Shown here one piece after another: positions 1-12,327 of a DNA stretch of 64,000 nt. The notes under the pieces were generated by a model. It saw only the letters and a list, made by a program, of their open reading frames with translations, was not told where the DNA came from and searched no databases. The stretch is taken from contig CANTAL010000004.1 in assembly GCA_947650365.1 (NCBI GenBank), forward strand, positions 1,833,501-1,897,500. Direction: 5' to 3'. The first letter of the stretch is position 1. Each line of letters begins with the position of its first letter. A program made the position numbers and the translations under genes. This stretch comes from Chamaelirium japonicum (Eukaryota; Streptophyta; Magnoliopsida; Liliales; Melanthiaceae).

Positions 1-1627
1 GCATGGCTAGCCCCTAGGGCTTACATCCATGGCCGACCCCCCTCTCCTCTTTCCCTTATATAGGGCTGTCCTATCCTTATGGATGAGGATAGTACGGATA
101 AGGTTCAACCAATTCAAACCTCTCCCTATATATCTCTTCTTTATCTCTATCTTTTCCTTGGTTTTGAAAAACGGTCAAAACCAGCCCATTTTCTGTGCCT
201 CATGACCGGGCCCTTCATTGGAGACAACAACCTCCTGAAACCAATGGGACCGGCCTTGACCAGTCTCCCAATACTTAGGGCCGGCCCCTTTAGTGTATAG
301 TGGCGCATGGTATGACCAAAATGCCCTTATGTCACTAGTTGGCCATTCCTCGTGTACGAGACTTTGCAAGGCACATATAAGTGAAGTGCACCAGTGATTT
401 CACTATTCTCTGAGGTTCCCATAGGGTGCCCCTAGTGAAGTCAACTAGTCAACTCACAACATGTCCCGGTGCTTCGCACCTATGTGGCAAAGTCCACTTA
501 TGGCAAGGAATTGCTACATGTGTCTCTGCACTAACCTAGGGTTTCCCCTTAGTGCGCACACGTAGCTACGCATCTACCGTGCTCTAGTGTGAAGCACTCA
601 CGGAGCGTAGGCTTACACTTCTCGCTTCCTCTAACTACGTTCTGTGTTTTGAGGAGATGGTATAAGAACCGTACATAATATCGATAAGGTGGAACCTTCA
701 GGGACCAGGGTTCATGGCTTCCAACTTAGACTCGATCGACATACTACCCGAGTGTACTATCGATTATCTGATTCTGAGTTAACCTGCATGGCCACCCAGA
801 GTGCGACGCAGGCTACACTCCAATTCCCCCGGACTTACTATGTTCTCCTTCATACCCCTGCTCTCCGCTTAGTATGGTAAACTCGATGTCCCTCCATCTG
901 GTGTCATGATGTAACTCGAGTGGTGGAGAATACCGTCAGACTCGAGTGCTCATATGACTCGGTTTCTTCCAGGTTTACCACATACATCATACCTCCGATT
1001 ACTCTTCCGAGCAACTGGATCCGTCACCAGTCCAACTGATGGCCACCTGGCCAGGGTTTAATACGATGTAGGTCAGACCAAGGAACGTACCTCCCTTTAG
1101 GGGTGTGGATAGCCTGCATGAGTAACACGCTGATGCAACGCCAGCTGGGTAACCCAAAACACCGTGGTTTTGGATCACTACATCCGGATCCTCACACATT
1201 GGTGCGCCAAAGCACCACACAACTGGTTAGTCCACCAGACATGGTTCCTCAGGGTTTAGGACTGTTTTACCCTAAGCAGAAACACGGTTTAGTGCATCGG
1301 TGTCTACTCACCGATGCACCGTGTTGGTTCCGTTCAGCCACAGACACTGTGTCTGGTAATGACCGTGGTGGAGACACCCACGCACTGTCATCCCAACAGC
1401 TTGTAATGATAGGGTGACCAACCCTAATCAGAGCTGCGAATGTATTTAGGTTATATGGGACCAGTCCCTTGAGTCTCCTACTCAAGTGGATTACCATGTA
1501 GCCATGGCTCTCTATTCTATAATAAAAGCACGTACTAAGGTACGTACCAATATGCAATCCTATACTATCAACCATACATAGCTAAACTATAGGTTTTTAC
1601 GAGCTATAGACCTCACCAATTCTAACA
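1..1627 (-). repeat. 3' LTR of copia element A (partial)
   Basis: This matches 7527-9154 almost throughout. It ends at 1627 in AATTCTAACA, the complement of a canonical TGTTAGAATT start. About 690 bp of the LTR lie beyond the window's left edge. Confidence 0.9.
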
Positions 1628-1640
1628 ATCTCCCATTAGG
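1628..1640 (-). other. Polypurine tract of copia element A
   Basis: Read on minus, CCTAATGGGAGAT runs directly into the LTR start TGTTAGAATT. This is the plus-strand priming site of reverse transcription in copia elements and confirms the element's orientation. Confidence 0.8.
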
Positions 1641-2330
1641 TCTAAAAAGGAATAACGGTGTTGAGCTTTGTAGCTTCTACATGCTGCCCAAAAGCCTTTG
1701 CAGGAATTCCCTAAAGGAATTGGCAACATTGTCTGTAGATTCAACCTCAGTACCACTACTTGCATTTCCTCCTATAACTGTCAGATCAAGTGGAGTTTGT
1801 ACTTGATGGGTTTTCCCTCACGGTGGTGCCTAGTCTCCTTGGACCTTGCTTATCGCTCTTCTGTTGCAACAACAGATAATTGAGCCTCCGGTACGCGTCC
1901 CAAGTTCTTTAAGAACTTCTTAAGCTATACCACCTGGTAGACTACCTCGCACGTAATAATATGCTCAGTCTTTGTGGTGGAGTCTGTGATGCACTTGCTT
2001 CACACTCTACCAACTACCGCTTCTAATCCCAAGATAAAAACAATTCCTGAAATCGATTCTCTGAAACGCACATCTGAAGTACTAGCTAACTCATAATCCT
2101 CACTGGATGAGGACTTCTGAGTATACCCTTCACTTTAGTCCAGTGATCTGAACCCGGGGTTCGACTGAAACTGACTCATAAATCCTGCTGCGCAATAGAT
2201 ATCTAGCCTCGTAAATCGAATCTGGCTAGAATCTTATCTTCATGCGTAGCCTGTGATAGCAAGAGAACCTTGATCTGGTTATCTCGAGTTACCTTGATTC
2301 CCAAAGCATAACTTACCTCACTAGGATCTT

Positions 2331-2513
2331 TCACATCGAATTGTGATGACTACAAACCTTTATCGTAAACAATATTCTTATATCATTTTCAATCAGTAAG
2401 ATATCGTTAACGTAAAGTACTACGTACACCCTTGTAGCTCTTTTACTTTTCTTGTACCCACTTGGTTTATCATTATTCTGATTATATCTGTATGAGCGGA
2501 TTTCCTTGATCAT
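2331..2513 (-). pseudogene. Copia element A, reverse transcriptase remnant
   Basis: A short minus-strand reading region holds the hydrophobic block around the copia RT active site (VVLYV then DILLI). It lies about 0.8 kb inside the 3' LTR, where RT is expected in the gag-PR-INT-RT-RH order. Surrounding sequence (1641-4480) is clearly the old pol region but has no long reading frame. The remnant is strongly decayed, with many breaks. Confidence 0.6.
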
Positions 2514-4484
2514 AATAGATATTCCAAGCTGGATGCTTACATCAGTCCATAAATGGACCTTTGCAACTTGCAGTCCATATCTTCCTGACCTACTGACACA
2601 AACCCTGGGGCTACATTATCCATGTGTCCTTTCCAAATTTTCATTAGGGAATAACTGTCTTGACATCCATCAACCAGATCTCCCAACTATAATGGGCTGT
2701 GATAGATTAAGAGGATCCGAAATAGACTTAAGCATAGCTACCAGTGAGATGGTTTTGACATAGTCAATCTCTTCTCCTTTTGCAACTAATCTAGTTACTT
2801 AAGTCTTAACCTCTTCTTATACACCTTCTACACCCTGAAGGGTGATAGTGCTATAAGTGTCAAGACTGTTCCAAGGGACATTGATGCAAATTTGCCTTCA
2901 TAGTCTTTTGTCAGTCAGAGCTATCGGAAGCTCCCACTACTTCTTCGTAGCTCTAGGGATCATTCTCCTGAAACTCTGGATCAACTATCGAAGTTTCTCC
3001 ATAGTATCTTTCATGAGCTCTGATGGTCCTACAACGACGAGGTGGTGGTGGTACAAAAGTGAATCGTTTCTACAGTGTCTGGTATACTAGTTTTTGTATC
3101 ATCTACTCTAACTACGTTTTCAGATGCGCACTCTCTACCAGTACCCAGTAGTTCACCCAGAACTATCTAACCAGTAAACTTATGGTCTATAATATAATCC
3201 TGGTCTAGGTAGATGGTATTCGTAGAAACGATTACCTTCCAAACCTCAAGATAATATAATAGTCCACCTTATGCCTCCCTAGGGTAAACTATAAACAGAT
3301 ATACCTGGAACTACATCTCTATCTCATCCCTTTTGTCCTTTTGCACAAGTGCAGGACAAACCTATATCTCGAGACACTATAGTGTCAGCTTTCGCTTAGA
3401 CCATAGCTCTCTATAGGTCTGAGATACTAATCTAGATGAGAGATAGTTTTAGATATAAGCTACCGTTTTAAGGTACAACCCCACCAAAAGGTGGGTAGTA
3501 TACTTAGCAATATTCATCATACTACGAACCATATCAAACAGAGTCTGATTCCTTCTCTCGGAGACTTCATTCTAACGTGTCATCCTTGGAGCATTTAACT
3601 AGGAGATAATCCCATGCTTCCTCAGGATCCTATGGAACTCGTCCGACAGTGACTTATTCCTTCGATTAAATCGAAGAGTCTTCTATCGTCTAGATGCTCT
3701 TGGAACCATAGACGTCAAAATTAACTAACTCCAATACCTTAGTGGCCCTTTTAGTTATTCTGCCTTCCAGATTACACTTATAGGTTAGAAGGATCTTCGA
3801 TAAATCTGTGAACAGAAACTCGGCATTCTGTTACCTGTGAATTTATCTAAGGCAAAATATCTAAATCAGAGGGATCACAAATGGGATAGATTCTCCGAAG
3901 GAATTTAGATGAATTTAAATTAGACGCTGCAGCTGTCATGAAATCTATTTCCGAATTAAGATTAAATACAAAGAAGTTATTCTGATCTATTCCTCTAGTA
4001 ATGAAGCTATCTATTCAGTTTAAGATACACACCTACGGTGTTGTCTAAAAACTTCATTTACCAAGGAAGAAACAGAACTACATCTCTAAAAATCAAAATC
4101 TGTGTTTCGAAAAAACTAAGACAATCATATCTAACAGATTCCGCAGCGGCTTATGGCATCAGTACCTATGTTAGGATTACTTCACTATAAAGTAGCCTTT
4201 TGCTTTCCTTGAATCTCTGTAGACCCGAAGTCTACATTCCAAGAAACATAAGAACTGCTACTAGATAGCGACTCAACTCCTAACATCCTGAGGCCATACA
4301 CTATCTTCAAATATCCCCTATACTTGCCAAAGCGAAAACACTTCCGTCCTTAGCGTTACCAGACTTAGGAGTCCACACCAGTTTCTGTACTAGAATAGTT
4401 TTTGATCTCTTATAAGTTACTCCCTTTGGTTCTTCTATAGAAGACCTAGGTTAAGCACTAAAGGCTTTGCCTTTAATCTTGATC

Positions 4485-4760
4485 TCATCCTTTGTCTCTT
4501 GGAAATCTCCTTAGAAGTTCTGCGTTTATCATCTCTAACTTGTTAAAGCTAAAATCTCTTATAATGCCTTCGAAGGTTCCAGACAATGATGCAATACAGA
4601 CGTCTTCCACCACCTCATCATCTGGCACCATGTCTTTGGAATCTAGTTCGATCTGGAACTCAAGTATGTGTTCCTGAACAAATATATCCTCAGATATCTT
4701 GGTACCGACAAGTATCTTGGTGGAAAGGCGATGAGTCGACTGACTTCGCCTTCCAGACAT
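4485..4760 (-). pseudogene. Copia element A, possible gag remnant
   Basis: A 91-residue minus-strand reading region (ILEFQIELDSKDMV, then FNKLEMINAELLRR) resembles the carboxyl half of copia gag proteins, where a short FxxNKxExxxxELL helix precedes the zinc knuckle. Its position upstream of pol fits. No knuckle is visible. This is a weak call made by analogy. Confidence 0.35.
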
Positions 4761-4899
4761 CTAATGCAAGTAAAACTTTACTTGAGAATACCTGGCATAT
4801 CTCTGACTTGCTTCTAAGGATTTGTCCACAAGTCTGCTATAACACAGAACTTGCATATCTCCTCAAACTCTCGCTAGTCGTCATATGCCCTAGTTAGTG

Positions 4900-6822
4900 C
4901 TCTAGTGATATCTGGACCTGTTAGGTCTAGTACATGTATATTTAGATTACGAGCCAATGTACGTTTACTACCCTAAGCATACGCTAAAGATAGCGCTTTC
5001 GCTCTATGTAGTTAGAGACTCGTTAACTGGTTCTCTTATGGGATAGCGGATAGGGGAACTATATAGTTGAAAGAAAGAATACAAAATAACTTATTTTATG
5101 GATTTTAAAAACAAGCTAATTATATCCAAATGCCAACGCTACCCTCACAGCGAAGACACATCTATGGATTAATTAACCATGTATGTAAGATCTCAGAATC
5201 GACTGCACCTACCCTAGGGGGCATCATGCAGCGTCAATCCGCTTACAAGGGTCTTTCCTTGACCCAGTCCAAATCTGCCAACTAAGGGTTTTGATAAACC
5301 ATGGTTATCTTTTGGCCAGTGCCACATGATCCCCATTGTGCAAGCAAAGGATGCCTCACGTCCACTTCGGATGCTTACCCACAAGCCTAGGTAGTTACGT
5401 CACGGGAGTTCATGCGGCCCCCACTAGGGTGGGATAAAAAGTTATTCTCTCCTCACCCCGTAACCACCATATCTTAAAGGAGACTACTAAGTCATCTAGC
5501 ATAGAAAAAACATAACCCTCATCCTAGGGGGTGTCGAGCTACGCCCTTCTACCCAGACACAAAGCAGTTGATTGTGGAGGCCAGAAAATCTCTAAAAGTC
5601 TTCTCTTGCATCCCTTATTAAATTTGAGGGTTATTTTATGCAAGTATGAGTGTACACTAAGGTCACGACAACCTATACACTAGATCCTGGTCATACCGTG
5701 CTCCCACTAGCATTTCAAGCCTTTCATGAAGTATTAATCAATCTTGGAATATCATAGTCCCTGCCTCAAGTGGATTTCTCTACTCAAGGGTCACATTACA
5801 TATCCCAAGAACATCGATGCTCCGCAAACCTAGCTATCACACTAATGCCCTAGAGCCTAGCCTAAGGTCTGATAGACAGGAAAGGTCTCCCACTACCATG
5901 GCACCTCACTTATAAATTTGACGAATGATGTCATAGTAGAATTCCAACTCATTCTAGGTTTCGATGCTGGCCAAATAGGCACACCCGACTAATTGGGTGT
6001 TGACCTAATGGTGGCATAACCAAATATGAGGAATTCATACTATCATCAAGGGTCAATTAAATAATAGGCGTCACTAGTAGAATCCTATCCTAATAAGGTT
6101 GCTTGGACCCGAGGGGAAAGGGCATCCCTCTAACACACTGATAATTAAATTATCGCATCGGGGTTCTCTACTGAAACATAAAGAACTACTAAGTAAAAAA
6201 AAAAACAACCACAAAACTGAATCAAGTTCATGGTCCGACCCCTGAATCTGACTGGCACAGTGTAGGCTCTCTGTCTTCTTTGCAAGGTTCCTCGATCTGG
6301 TGCAAGCTTCTGTATACGATCTTTTGATGCTTTTTGCCTTTTGCCGTCATCGTGTACGCTTCGCCGGTTCTCCATCGTCCGCTAAAATTTCGCTCGTCCT
6401 TCCGGTTGTGGATCTTCGCGACAAGTCCTCCTCTTTAATCTGTAACCATAAAAGCTCTAGTACGCTTCGAGCAAATACTCGCTCGTACATAATTTCCTAG
6501 AAAAAAAAGGAAAACAAACCTAACAAAAAGCCTGGGAATCAAGCATGGTCAACCTCCACCACTTGCCCGACTATGGTTCTAAAACCTATCCACACACAGA
6601 AGAAAATACATCCAGATAATATTCGCTAACACAGGGTCCGACCCTCGATAGCAAGTATTCACAAATCCAGATTAATTTAGAAGCGGTGCCGTGCAAGAAC
6701 GATTCATAGAACACACAATATATACTGTGCATGATCTACTCGTAGAACCCCGATGGCGGCACATACTATTCATGCGCGCACATGACAGTTTCATGAAAAA
6801 CATGAAACGCACACCACAAACG
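4900..6822 (-). other. Non-coding leader of copia element A
   Basis: About 1.9 kb between the gag remnant and the primer site without any convincing reading frame. I interpret it as the element's long 5' untranslated leader. A short A-run occurs at 6195-6205. I see no separate gene or insertion here. Confidence 0.4.
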
Positions 6823-6823
6823 T

Positions 6824-6835
6824 GCTCTGTTACCA
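6824..6835 (-). other. Primer binding site of copia element A
   Basis: Read on minus, TGGTAACAGAGC lies two bases inside the 5' LTR end. It is one base off TGGTATCAGAGC, the initiator-methionine tRNA site used by most plant copia elements. Confidence 0.85.
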
Positions 6836-6837
6836 AT

Positions 6838-9154
6838 TGTTGAAATAATTCCATGGTAGAGGCCCGCAGCGGAAGGAAAGTGAAGGTCCGAAAACCGTGA
6901 GCGGTGTGCGTTACATATCAAAATTTTTATCGAAACGATCTACACGTGCGTGTATGAATCTAGCATGGCAACTACATGAAACCCTAACATTGATCTAACA
7001 CGAAAGAACAATCTAGCATGCATGCATGTTCTATCTATGTTAGATCTACATGTTAGAGATCATACCTGCATGCGGATTCTTTCACCGCGACAAGTTTCTT
7101 CTTTGTCGATGGAGACGGGCTCGGGTCTGCTTGATATAGCTTTTGTACGATGATCATTACTTTTTACTCCCAACTTGGATTGGTCTGAAATTTGGAATGC
7201 ACGTAGACAACTTCAAGACGTAACTTTTACAACAAGTTTCACCTCATTTGGACTTCTGTAACTCCCGGAATCACAAAAATAATACTGATTTGTTATGCAG
7301 ATTCTGGACAGCAAAAGGTTGCGGGAGATGCCTTATAGTTCACCCGATCTCACACGATGCACGGTACCTCATCGATGGATCTCTGAGTGCCTCCATATGA
7401 CGAGCCTTCTCCTTCTACGAAACCCTACACGAGGAAGACGAGTCGCCATCTAATGGCGCAAGCGAGGGAGAGAGAGACGAGAGAGGAGAAGAGAAGAGAG
7501 GAGGGGCGGCGAGGGTTTCCCCATGGCATGGCCGGCCCCTAGGGCTTGCATCCATGGTCGACCCCCCTCTCCCCTTTCCCTTATATTGGGCTGCCCTATC
7601 CTTATGGATGAGGCTAGTACAAATAAGGTTCAACCAATTCAAACCTTTCCCTATATATCTCTTCTTTATCTCTATTTTTTCCTTGGTTTTGAAAAACGGT
7701 CAAAACCAGCCCATTTTCTGTGCCTCATGACTGGCCCCTTCATTGGAGGAAACAACCTCCTGAAGCCAATGGGGCCGGCCTTGACCAGTCTCCCAATACT
7801 TAGGGCCGGCCCCCTTAGTGTATGTGGCGCATGGTATGACCAAAATGCCCTTATGTCACTAGTTAGTCGTTCCTCGTGTACGAGACTTTGCAAGGCACAC
7901 ATAAGTGAAATGCACCAGTGATTTCACTATTCTCCGAGGTTCTCGTAGGGTGCCCCTAGTGAAGTCAACTAGTCAACTCGTAATATGTCCCAGTGCTTCG
8001 CACCCATGTGGCAAAGTCCACTTATGGCAAGGAATTGCTACATGCGTCTCTACATAACCTAGGCTTTCCCCTTAGTGCACACACGTAGCTACGCATCTAC
8101 CGTGCACTAGTATGAAGCACTCATAGAGCGTAGGATTGCACTTCTCGCTTCCTCTAACTACGTTCTATGTTTTGAGGAGATGGTATAAGAACCGTACATA
8201 ATATCGATAAGGTGGAACCTTCAGGGACCAGGGTTTATGGCTTCCAACTTAGACTCGATCGACACACTACCCGAGTGTACCATCAATCCTCTGAGTCCAA
8301 GTTAACCTGCGTGGCCACCCAGAGTACGACGCAGGCTACACTCTCATTCCCCCGGACTTATTATGTTCTCGCTCATACCCCTGTTTTTCGCTGAGTATGG
8401 TAAACTTGATATCCCTCCATCTGGTGCCATGATGAAACTCGAGCGGTGGAGAATACCGTCAGACTCAAGTGCTCATATCACTCAGTTCCTTCCAGGTTGA
8501 CCACATACATCATACCTCCGATTACTCTTTCGAGCAACCGGATCCGTCACCAGTCCAACTGATGACTACCTGGCCAGGGCTTAATATGATGTAGGTCAGA
8601 TCAAGGAACGCACCTCCCGTTAGGGGTGTGGATAGCCTGCAGGAGTGACACGCTGATGCAACACCAGTTGGGTAACCCAGTATACCATGGTTTTGGATCA
8701 CTGTAACTGGATCCTCACACATTGGTGCGCCAAAGCACCACATAACTGGTTAGTCCACCAGACATGATTCCTCAGGGTTTAGGACCGTTTTACCCTAAAC
8801 AGAAACTCGGTTTAGTGCACCGGTGTCTGCTCATCGATCTATGCACCGTATTGGTTCCATTCGGCCACAGACACTGTGCCTGGTAATGACCATGGTGGAG
8901 ACACCCACGCTCTGTCATCCTAACAGCTTATCCTGATAGGGCGACCAACCCTAATCAGAGCTGCGAACGTATTTAGGTTATATGGGACCAGTCCCTTGAG
9001 TCTCCCACTCAAGTGGATTACCATGTAGCCATGGCTCTCTGTTCTATAATCAGAACACGTACTAAGGTACGTACCAATATGCAATCCTATACTATCAACC
9101 ATACATATCTAAACTATAGGTTTTTACGAGCTATAGACCTCACCAATTCTAACA
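6838..9154 (-). repeat. 5' LTR of copia element A (complete, 2317 bp)
   Basis: Bounded by TGTTGAAATA at 6838 and TTCTAACA at 9154, giving the standard TG...CA ends on either strand. It matches the partial copy at 1-1627. A shorter piece of the same family recurs at 62755-63190, and a diverged relative forms the solo LTR at 9282-11239. Reading frames inside it (for example around 7523-7921) are non-coding LTR sequence. Confidence 0.9.
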
Positions 9155-9276
9155 GAAAGGAGCATGAAAAGAGTGCTCGTGTCCCTTGGGATATTCTTGC
9201 AATGGGGATACTATGGGTCCTCTGGCTGAAGAGGAACAATCGTATCTTTAAGAATAAGACATCGGTAGAAGAGGAA

Positions 9277-9281
9277 GTTCG
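9277..9281. repeat. Target site duplication, left copy (GTTCG)
   Basis: GTTCG precedes the solo LTR and is repeated exactly at 11240-11244. A 5-bp duplication is standard for LTR integrases. Confidence 0.9.
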
Positions 9282-11239
9282 TGTTGGAATTGGATCCGCT
9301 AATCAGAGTCGCAGCAGAAGCAAAAGAAAGATCCAAAGATCATACGGTGTATGTTTCATTACAATTTCACTATAAAACAATCTACATGCAAATCTACGAT
9401 CTTAGCATATGTGCGGACACCCTAGAGGCATACTACGATCTACGGAAGACATGAATGCATCTAGTTAGGTGTTTAGATTCATCATACCTTTTGGATCTAT
9501 GATCTGGAGATGATGGAATGATGAAGAACCGCACTTGAATCGCAAGAGAAACTGTCGGATAGCACCTTGTCCTTTGCAAATTGAAGAATCCTCGAAATCC
9601 CGTCTCTGAGTGCAGAGATTACGAGCTGACGGAGGAATCCGTTGCGAAGACGATGGCGAGCCACGAGATTTTCTCCTCCTCTTTCTCCTTTCTTCCTTCT
9701 CCTTCCTTCCTCTTCCTTCTCCCTTCTTCTTCCTCTCTTTTCCTTGGCCGAAACCACAAAGGAGGGGCCGGGCTAAAGGGGGGGTCGGATTTTCTAGAGG
9801 AGAGGGACCATTAGGGCCGGCCCTCCCCCTCCCTATTTCCTTTATAGGGCCGGTATCCCATGGCTCCAAGGAGGCTAGGGCTGGCCCCTAGATGGATAGG
9901 GACAAGGGGGGGCGGTTTTTAGGGATTCCGGGTGTCTATCGTGAAGCCCGGACGAAAACGCTCTTCACGAAAAGCGGAAAACTGAAAGAGAGACTGAGTG
10001 AGGTGCGCTACTCGGAATCGAGTTCCGTCAGCGCCTATGAGCTCCTGGAATTATTCCGCTCAATCTAAGATCCATATTCAATATGTTATGAGCCATATTT
10101 TAGTATTTACCAAAATACTCCTACGGCCTATAACACATGTGAATTAGGTTCTTTGGCTCCAGGCTTGCGCTTCATCACGCTACTTCGCATCCAACGTATC
10201 CAACTAGGTCGGGGAACAATTCATATACGCAATGCCAGGGTGGAACCTTCAGGGTTCGGGATCTCTAGCTCCAACCGGATCCCTGATTAACTGTTCCGGT
10301 GACACACCGAAAGTTCCGTTAATCAGGCCTAATCCGATTAACCCGCGTAGCCACCCAGAGTGCGACGCGAGTTGAACTCTAGTGATCCTAAACTTATGTT
10401 ATTCCCTCGTAACCCTGTTCTCTACCATACTCCGATAATCCTCAGTCCCTCCTATTACTGGTGCCATGATACGACTCGGGCGGTGGGGAGCATCGTCGGA
10501 TCCCAATCGATCATCTGACTAGGGTTTGATAACTTGTCATCTATAACACCACACACCTTCCGGTGCTATACCTAGCAACCAGAACATCGTCAGTCATACT
10601 GACAACCACCAGGCCTGGGTTAACTGTGTGGACAGATTGACTCATCAAAACGTACCCATCCAACACTGGATGTCGGATAACCTGTAGGGATTACATGTCA
10701 CTCAAGCGTCAGCCGGGTAACTCAACGTACCGTGGTATTGGACTATGGAAGGTCCACACACGTTGGCACATCAAAGCACCACACAACTGGTTGGCCCAGT
10801 GTACATGGTCCCTCAGGATTAAGGACGGATTATATATAGTAGTAAGACGGTTTCTACACCAGTGTCTGAATCACTGAGCTGTGCACCATCTTGGTTCCTG
10901 TTCAACACGATCATCGTGCTTGGTCAGGTGAATGGGAATCCCACGTTCCCGTGGTGGAGACTTCACCACATCCTCTACCTGCCAACAGGTTGTTCTCGGT
11001 GAAGCGACCGGCATCACCTAAGCTGTGAACTAGTTCTAGGTCTACACAGAACTGGTCCACTGGGTCTCCCAAGCATGGATCCTCCATGCGCCTCAGTGGC
11101 CTACTGTGTTCCCTAGGGTCCTTTTATTATATGAGTATTATCATATACCAGAGTAGTATTCTAATTAAAGCAATAACCAAAGTCATCTTTATTAATGTTA
11201 ATACAGAAATTCCACGCTAAGGACACACGAGCTACAACA
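9282..11239 (-). mobile_element. Solo LTR, diverged relative of copia family A
   Basis: It starts TGTTGGAATT and ends GAGCTACAACA, and exact GTTCG duplications flank it. Blocks such as 10242-10272 (the GGTGGAACCTTCAGG region) and 10755-10815 align with copia A LTR sequence, so it is a diverged subfamily in the same orientation. There is no internal region: an intact insertion was reduced by LTR-LTR recombination. A pyrimidine-rich run (about 9670-9745) produces spurious reading frames. Confidence 0.88.
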
Positions 11240-11244
11240 GTTCG
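11240..11244. repeat. Target site duplication, right copy (GTTCG)
   Basis: Exact repeat of 9277-9281, immediately after the solo LTR end. Confidence 0.9.
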
Positions 11245-11383
11245 GAGATTGATCATTTCGATATTGAAGTTGTGGATCATCCCATGGGTGGAGAGTTTTA
11301 GCAAGGAAGCTCGTAACCTCTATAATCGCATTGTAACCTAAGCTTGTTCTAATAATATAACTGATTGGGGGCTACCTAACGCT

Positions 11384-11415
11384 CCCTCCTAATCGGAGGG
11401 ATTCTAAAAAAAAAA
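11384..11415 (+). other. LINE-A 3' stem-loop and poly(A) tail
   Basis: CCCTCC and GGAGGG pair around a 5-nt loop (TAATC), then a short spacer and ten A. LINE-C has the same stem with a different loop. Such 3' hairpins serve as RT recognition elements in some LINEs; that role here is inferred. Confidence 0.6.
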
Positions 11416-12023
11416 GATTCGTATGTCCATGGAGCAACCATGGGAAGTAACTTCTATTATTCTTTGGAAGGCTCTATGGCATATATTTACATGTCTCACC
11501 TCATGCCAAGCTTTTTGGATAGAAATTATTTCACCAGTGTCTCCCCACTAGGGTATTTCTTGCTCACATTGGGGTGCATTTCTCAATTAAGTGATCTTGG
11601 TGTCACTTGGCCCCAAAAGGTATCAAGCATACCCTTTTGGACTGCCCCCACTCCAATCTATGTGGGATTGGTTGGTCCAGCTAGCAATCATTTCCATTCC
11701 GACTATATTGGAATTAACAATTGTTCAGCAGGATGATGTCATAGTTTCCTAGTTTAGTTTTGAGAGCTGATTTAGGTATTCTGCTAACTATTGTGTGAGA
11801 ATTATGAAAAGCACGTAATAGGGCTAGTTTCGATGGTGTTGTGGACTTACCAGTGACTATTGCCCATATTTGATATGCGTACAGTTTTAGGAGCTCCGTC
11901 GAATTTTTTTTTTCTTTTGTGCACAGGCCACGTCGGGTGGCATTGGTTGGTGTGTGTTAGTGGCAGCCTATTCCTAGAGAGTACAAGTAAATTTCAATAC
12001 TGTCATTGCACAAGGTGGCATGG
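11416..12023 (+). pseudogene. LINE-B: decayed RT zinc-finger end and RNase H start
   Basis: There is no long frame, but in changing frames the plus strand shows a zf-RVT-like end (DCPHSN near 11639, then WDWLVQ-type residues near 11660). Near 11963 it shows WQPIPREYK, which resembles the start of a plant LINE RNase H domain (W.PP..G..K). The continuation of the same domain lies 24.6 kb away at 36594-37095, on the other side of LINE-C. A 98-residue open frame at 11440-11736 is in a different frame and matches nothing I know. This is the oldest layer, with many breaks. Confidence 0.5.
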
Positions 12024-12053
12024 TTTTTTTTGAGAACCCCTCCGAAAGGAGGG
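12024..12053 (-). other. LINE-C 3' stem-loop and poly(A) tail
   Basis: On plus, a T8 run is followed by CCCTCC, loop GAAA, GGAGGG (12038-12053). The minus-strand transcript therefore ends in a CCCUCC/GGAGGG hairpin, a short spacer and a poly(A). Stem sequence and spacing match LINE-A. Confidence 0.65.
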
Positions 12054-12327
12054 AGGGTTAGGCAGCCCCCAACCGGTTATATTAATAATCAAGAAAGAAT
12101 CCCATTACAAAGGTTATTAGCCTCCAACCCAAAAACTTTCGATCCCATGGAATAATCCATGTTCTGAAGATCGAGGACACCGATCTACACAGATGCTCCG
12201 CCTCTGAAGTTTTACCACCGAAAATTTAATTATTTCTCTCAAACCAGAGTGCCCAGATGATAGCCATCGCTAGTATATCCCATGGTGACCGGGTCTCCTT
12301 ATGGATTTGCCTTCTCTGCCACGAGCT

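Larger units (their letters stand above)
1..9154 (-). mobile_element. Ty1/copia element A, decayed, 3' LTR cut by window edge
   Basis: A minus-strand copia retrotransposon. Positions 1-1627 and 7527-9154 are the same LTR sequence. The complete LTR is 6838-9154 (TGTTGAAATA to AATTCTAACA read on plus). A polypurine tract abuts the low copy and a tRNA-iMet-type primer site abuts the high copy, which fixes the strand. The internal region (1628-6837) keeps only scattered gag and RT similarity and is broken many times. By eye the two LTR copies differ by several percent, so insertion is old relative to the other LTR elements here, plausibly a few million years at a commonly used plant rate. The base pairs just right of it (GAAAG, 9155-9159) belong to LINE-A. 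The matching target duplication lies outside the window. Confidence 0.85.
9155..11415 (+). pseudogene. LINE-A: 3' end of ORF2 and tail, interrupted by a solo LTR
   Basis: The 9155-9281 stretch encodes a typical plant L1 ORF2 carboxyl terminus (WDILAMGILWVLWLKRNNRI, then FKNKTSVEEEV). After a 1958-bp solo LTR the same frame resumes at 11245 once one target duplication is discounted (RRLIISILKLW, WVESFSKEARNLYNR) and reaches a stop. The 3' UTR then ends in a short stem-loop and ten A residues (11406-11415). The upstream part of ORF2 lies left of copia element A, outside the window. LINE-C shares the same 3' tail, so both belong to one family. Confidence 0.8.

Noticed and set aside
9465-9891. 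Lysine/glutamate- and serine/phenylalanine-rich frames in the solo LTR
   Set aside because: They are caused by a pyrimidine-rich tract (about 9670-9745) and have no homology or codon signal.
11440-11736. A 98-residue open frame (MGSNFYYSLEGSMAYIYMSH...)
   Set aside because: Better explained as the wrong frame of decayed LINE-B, which shows zf-RVT-like residues in another frame.
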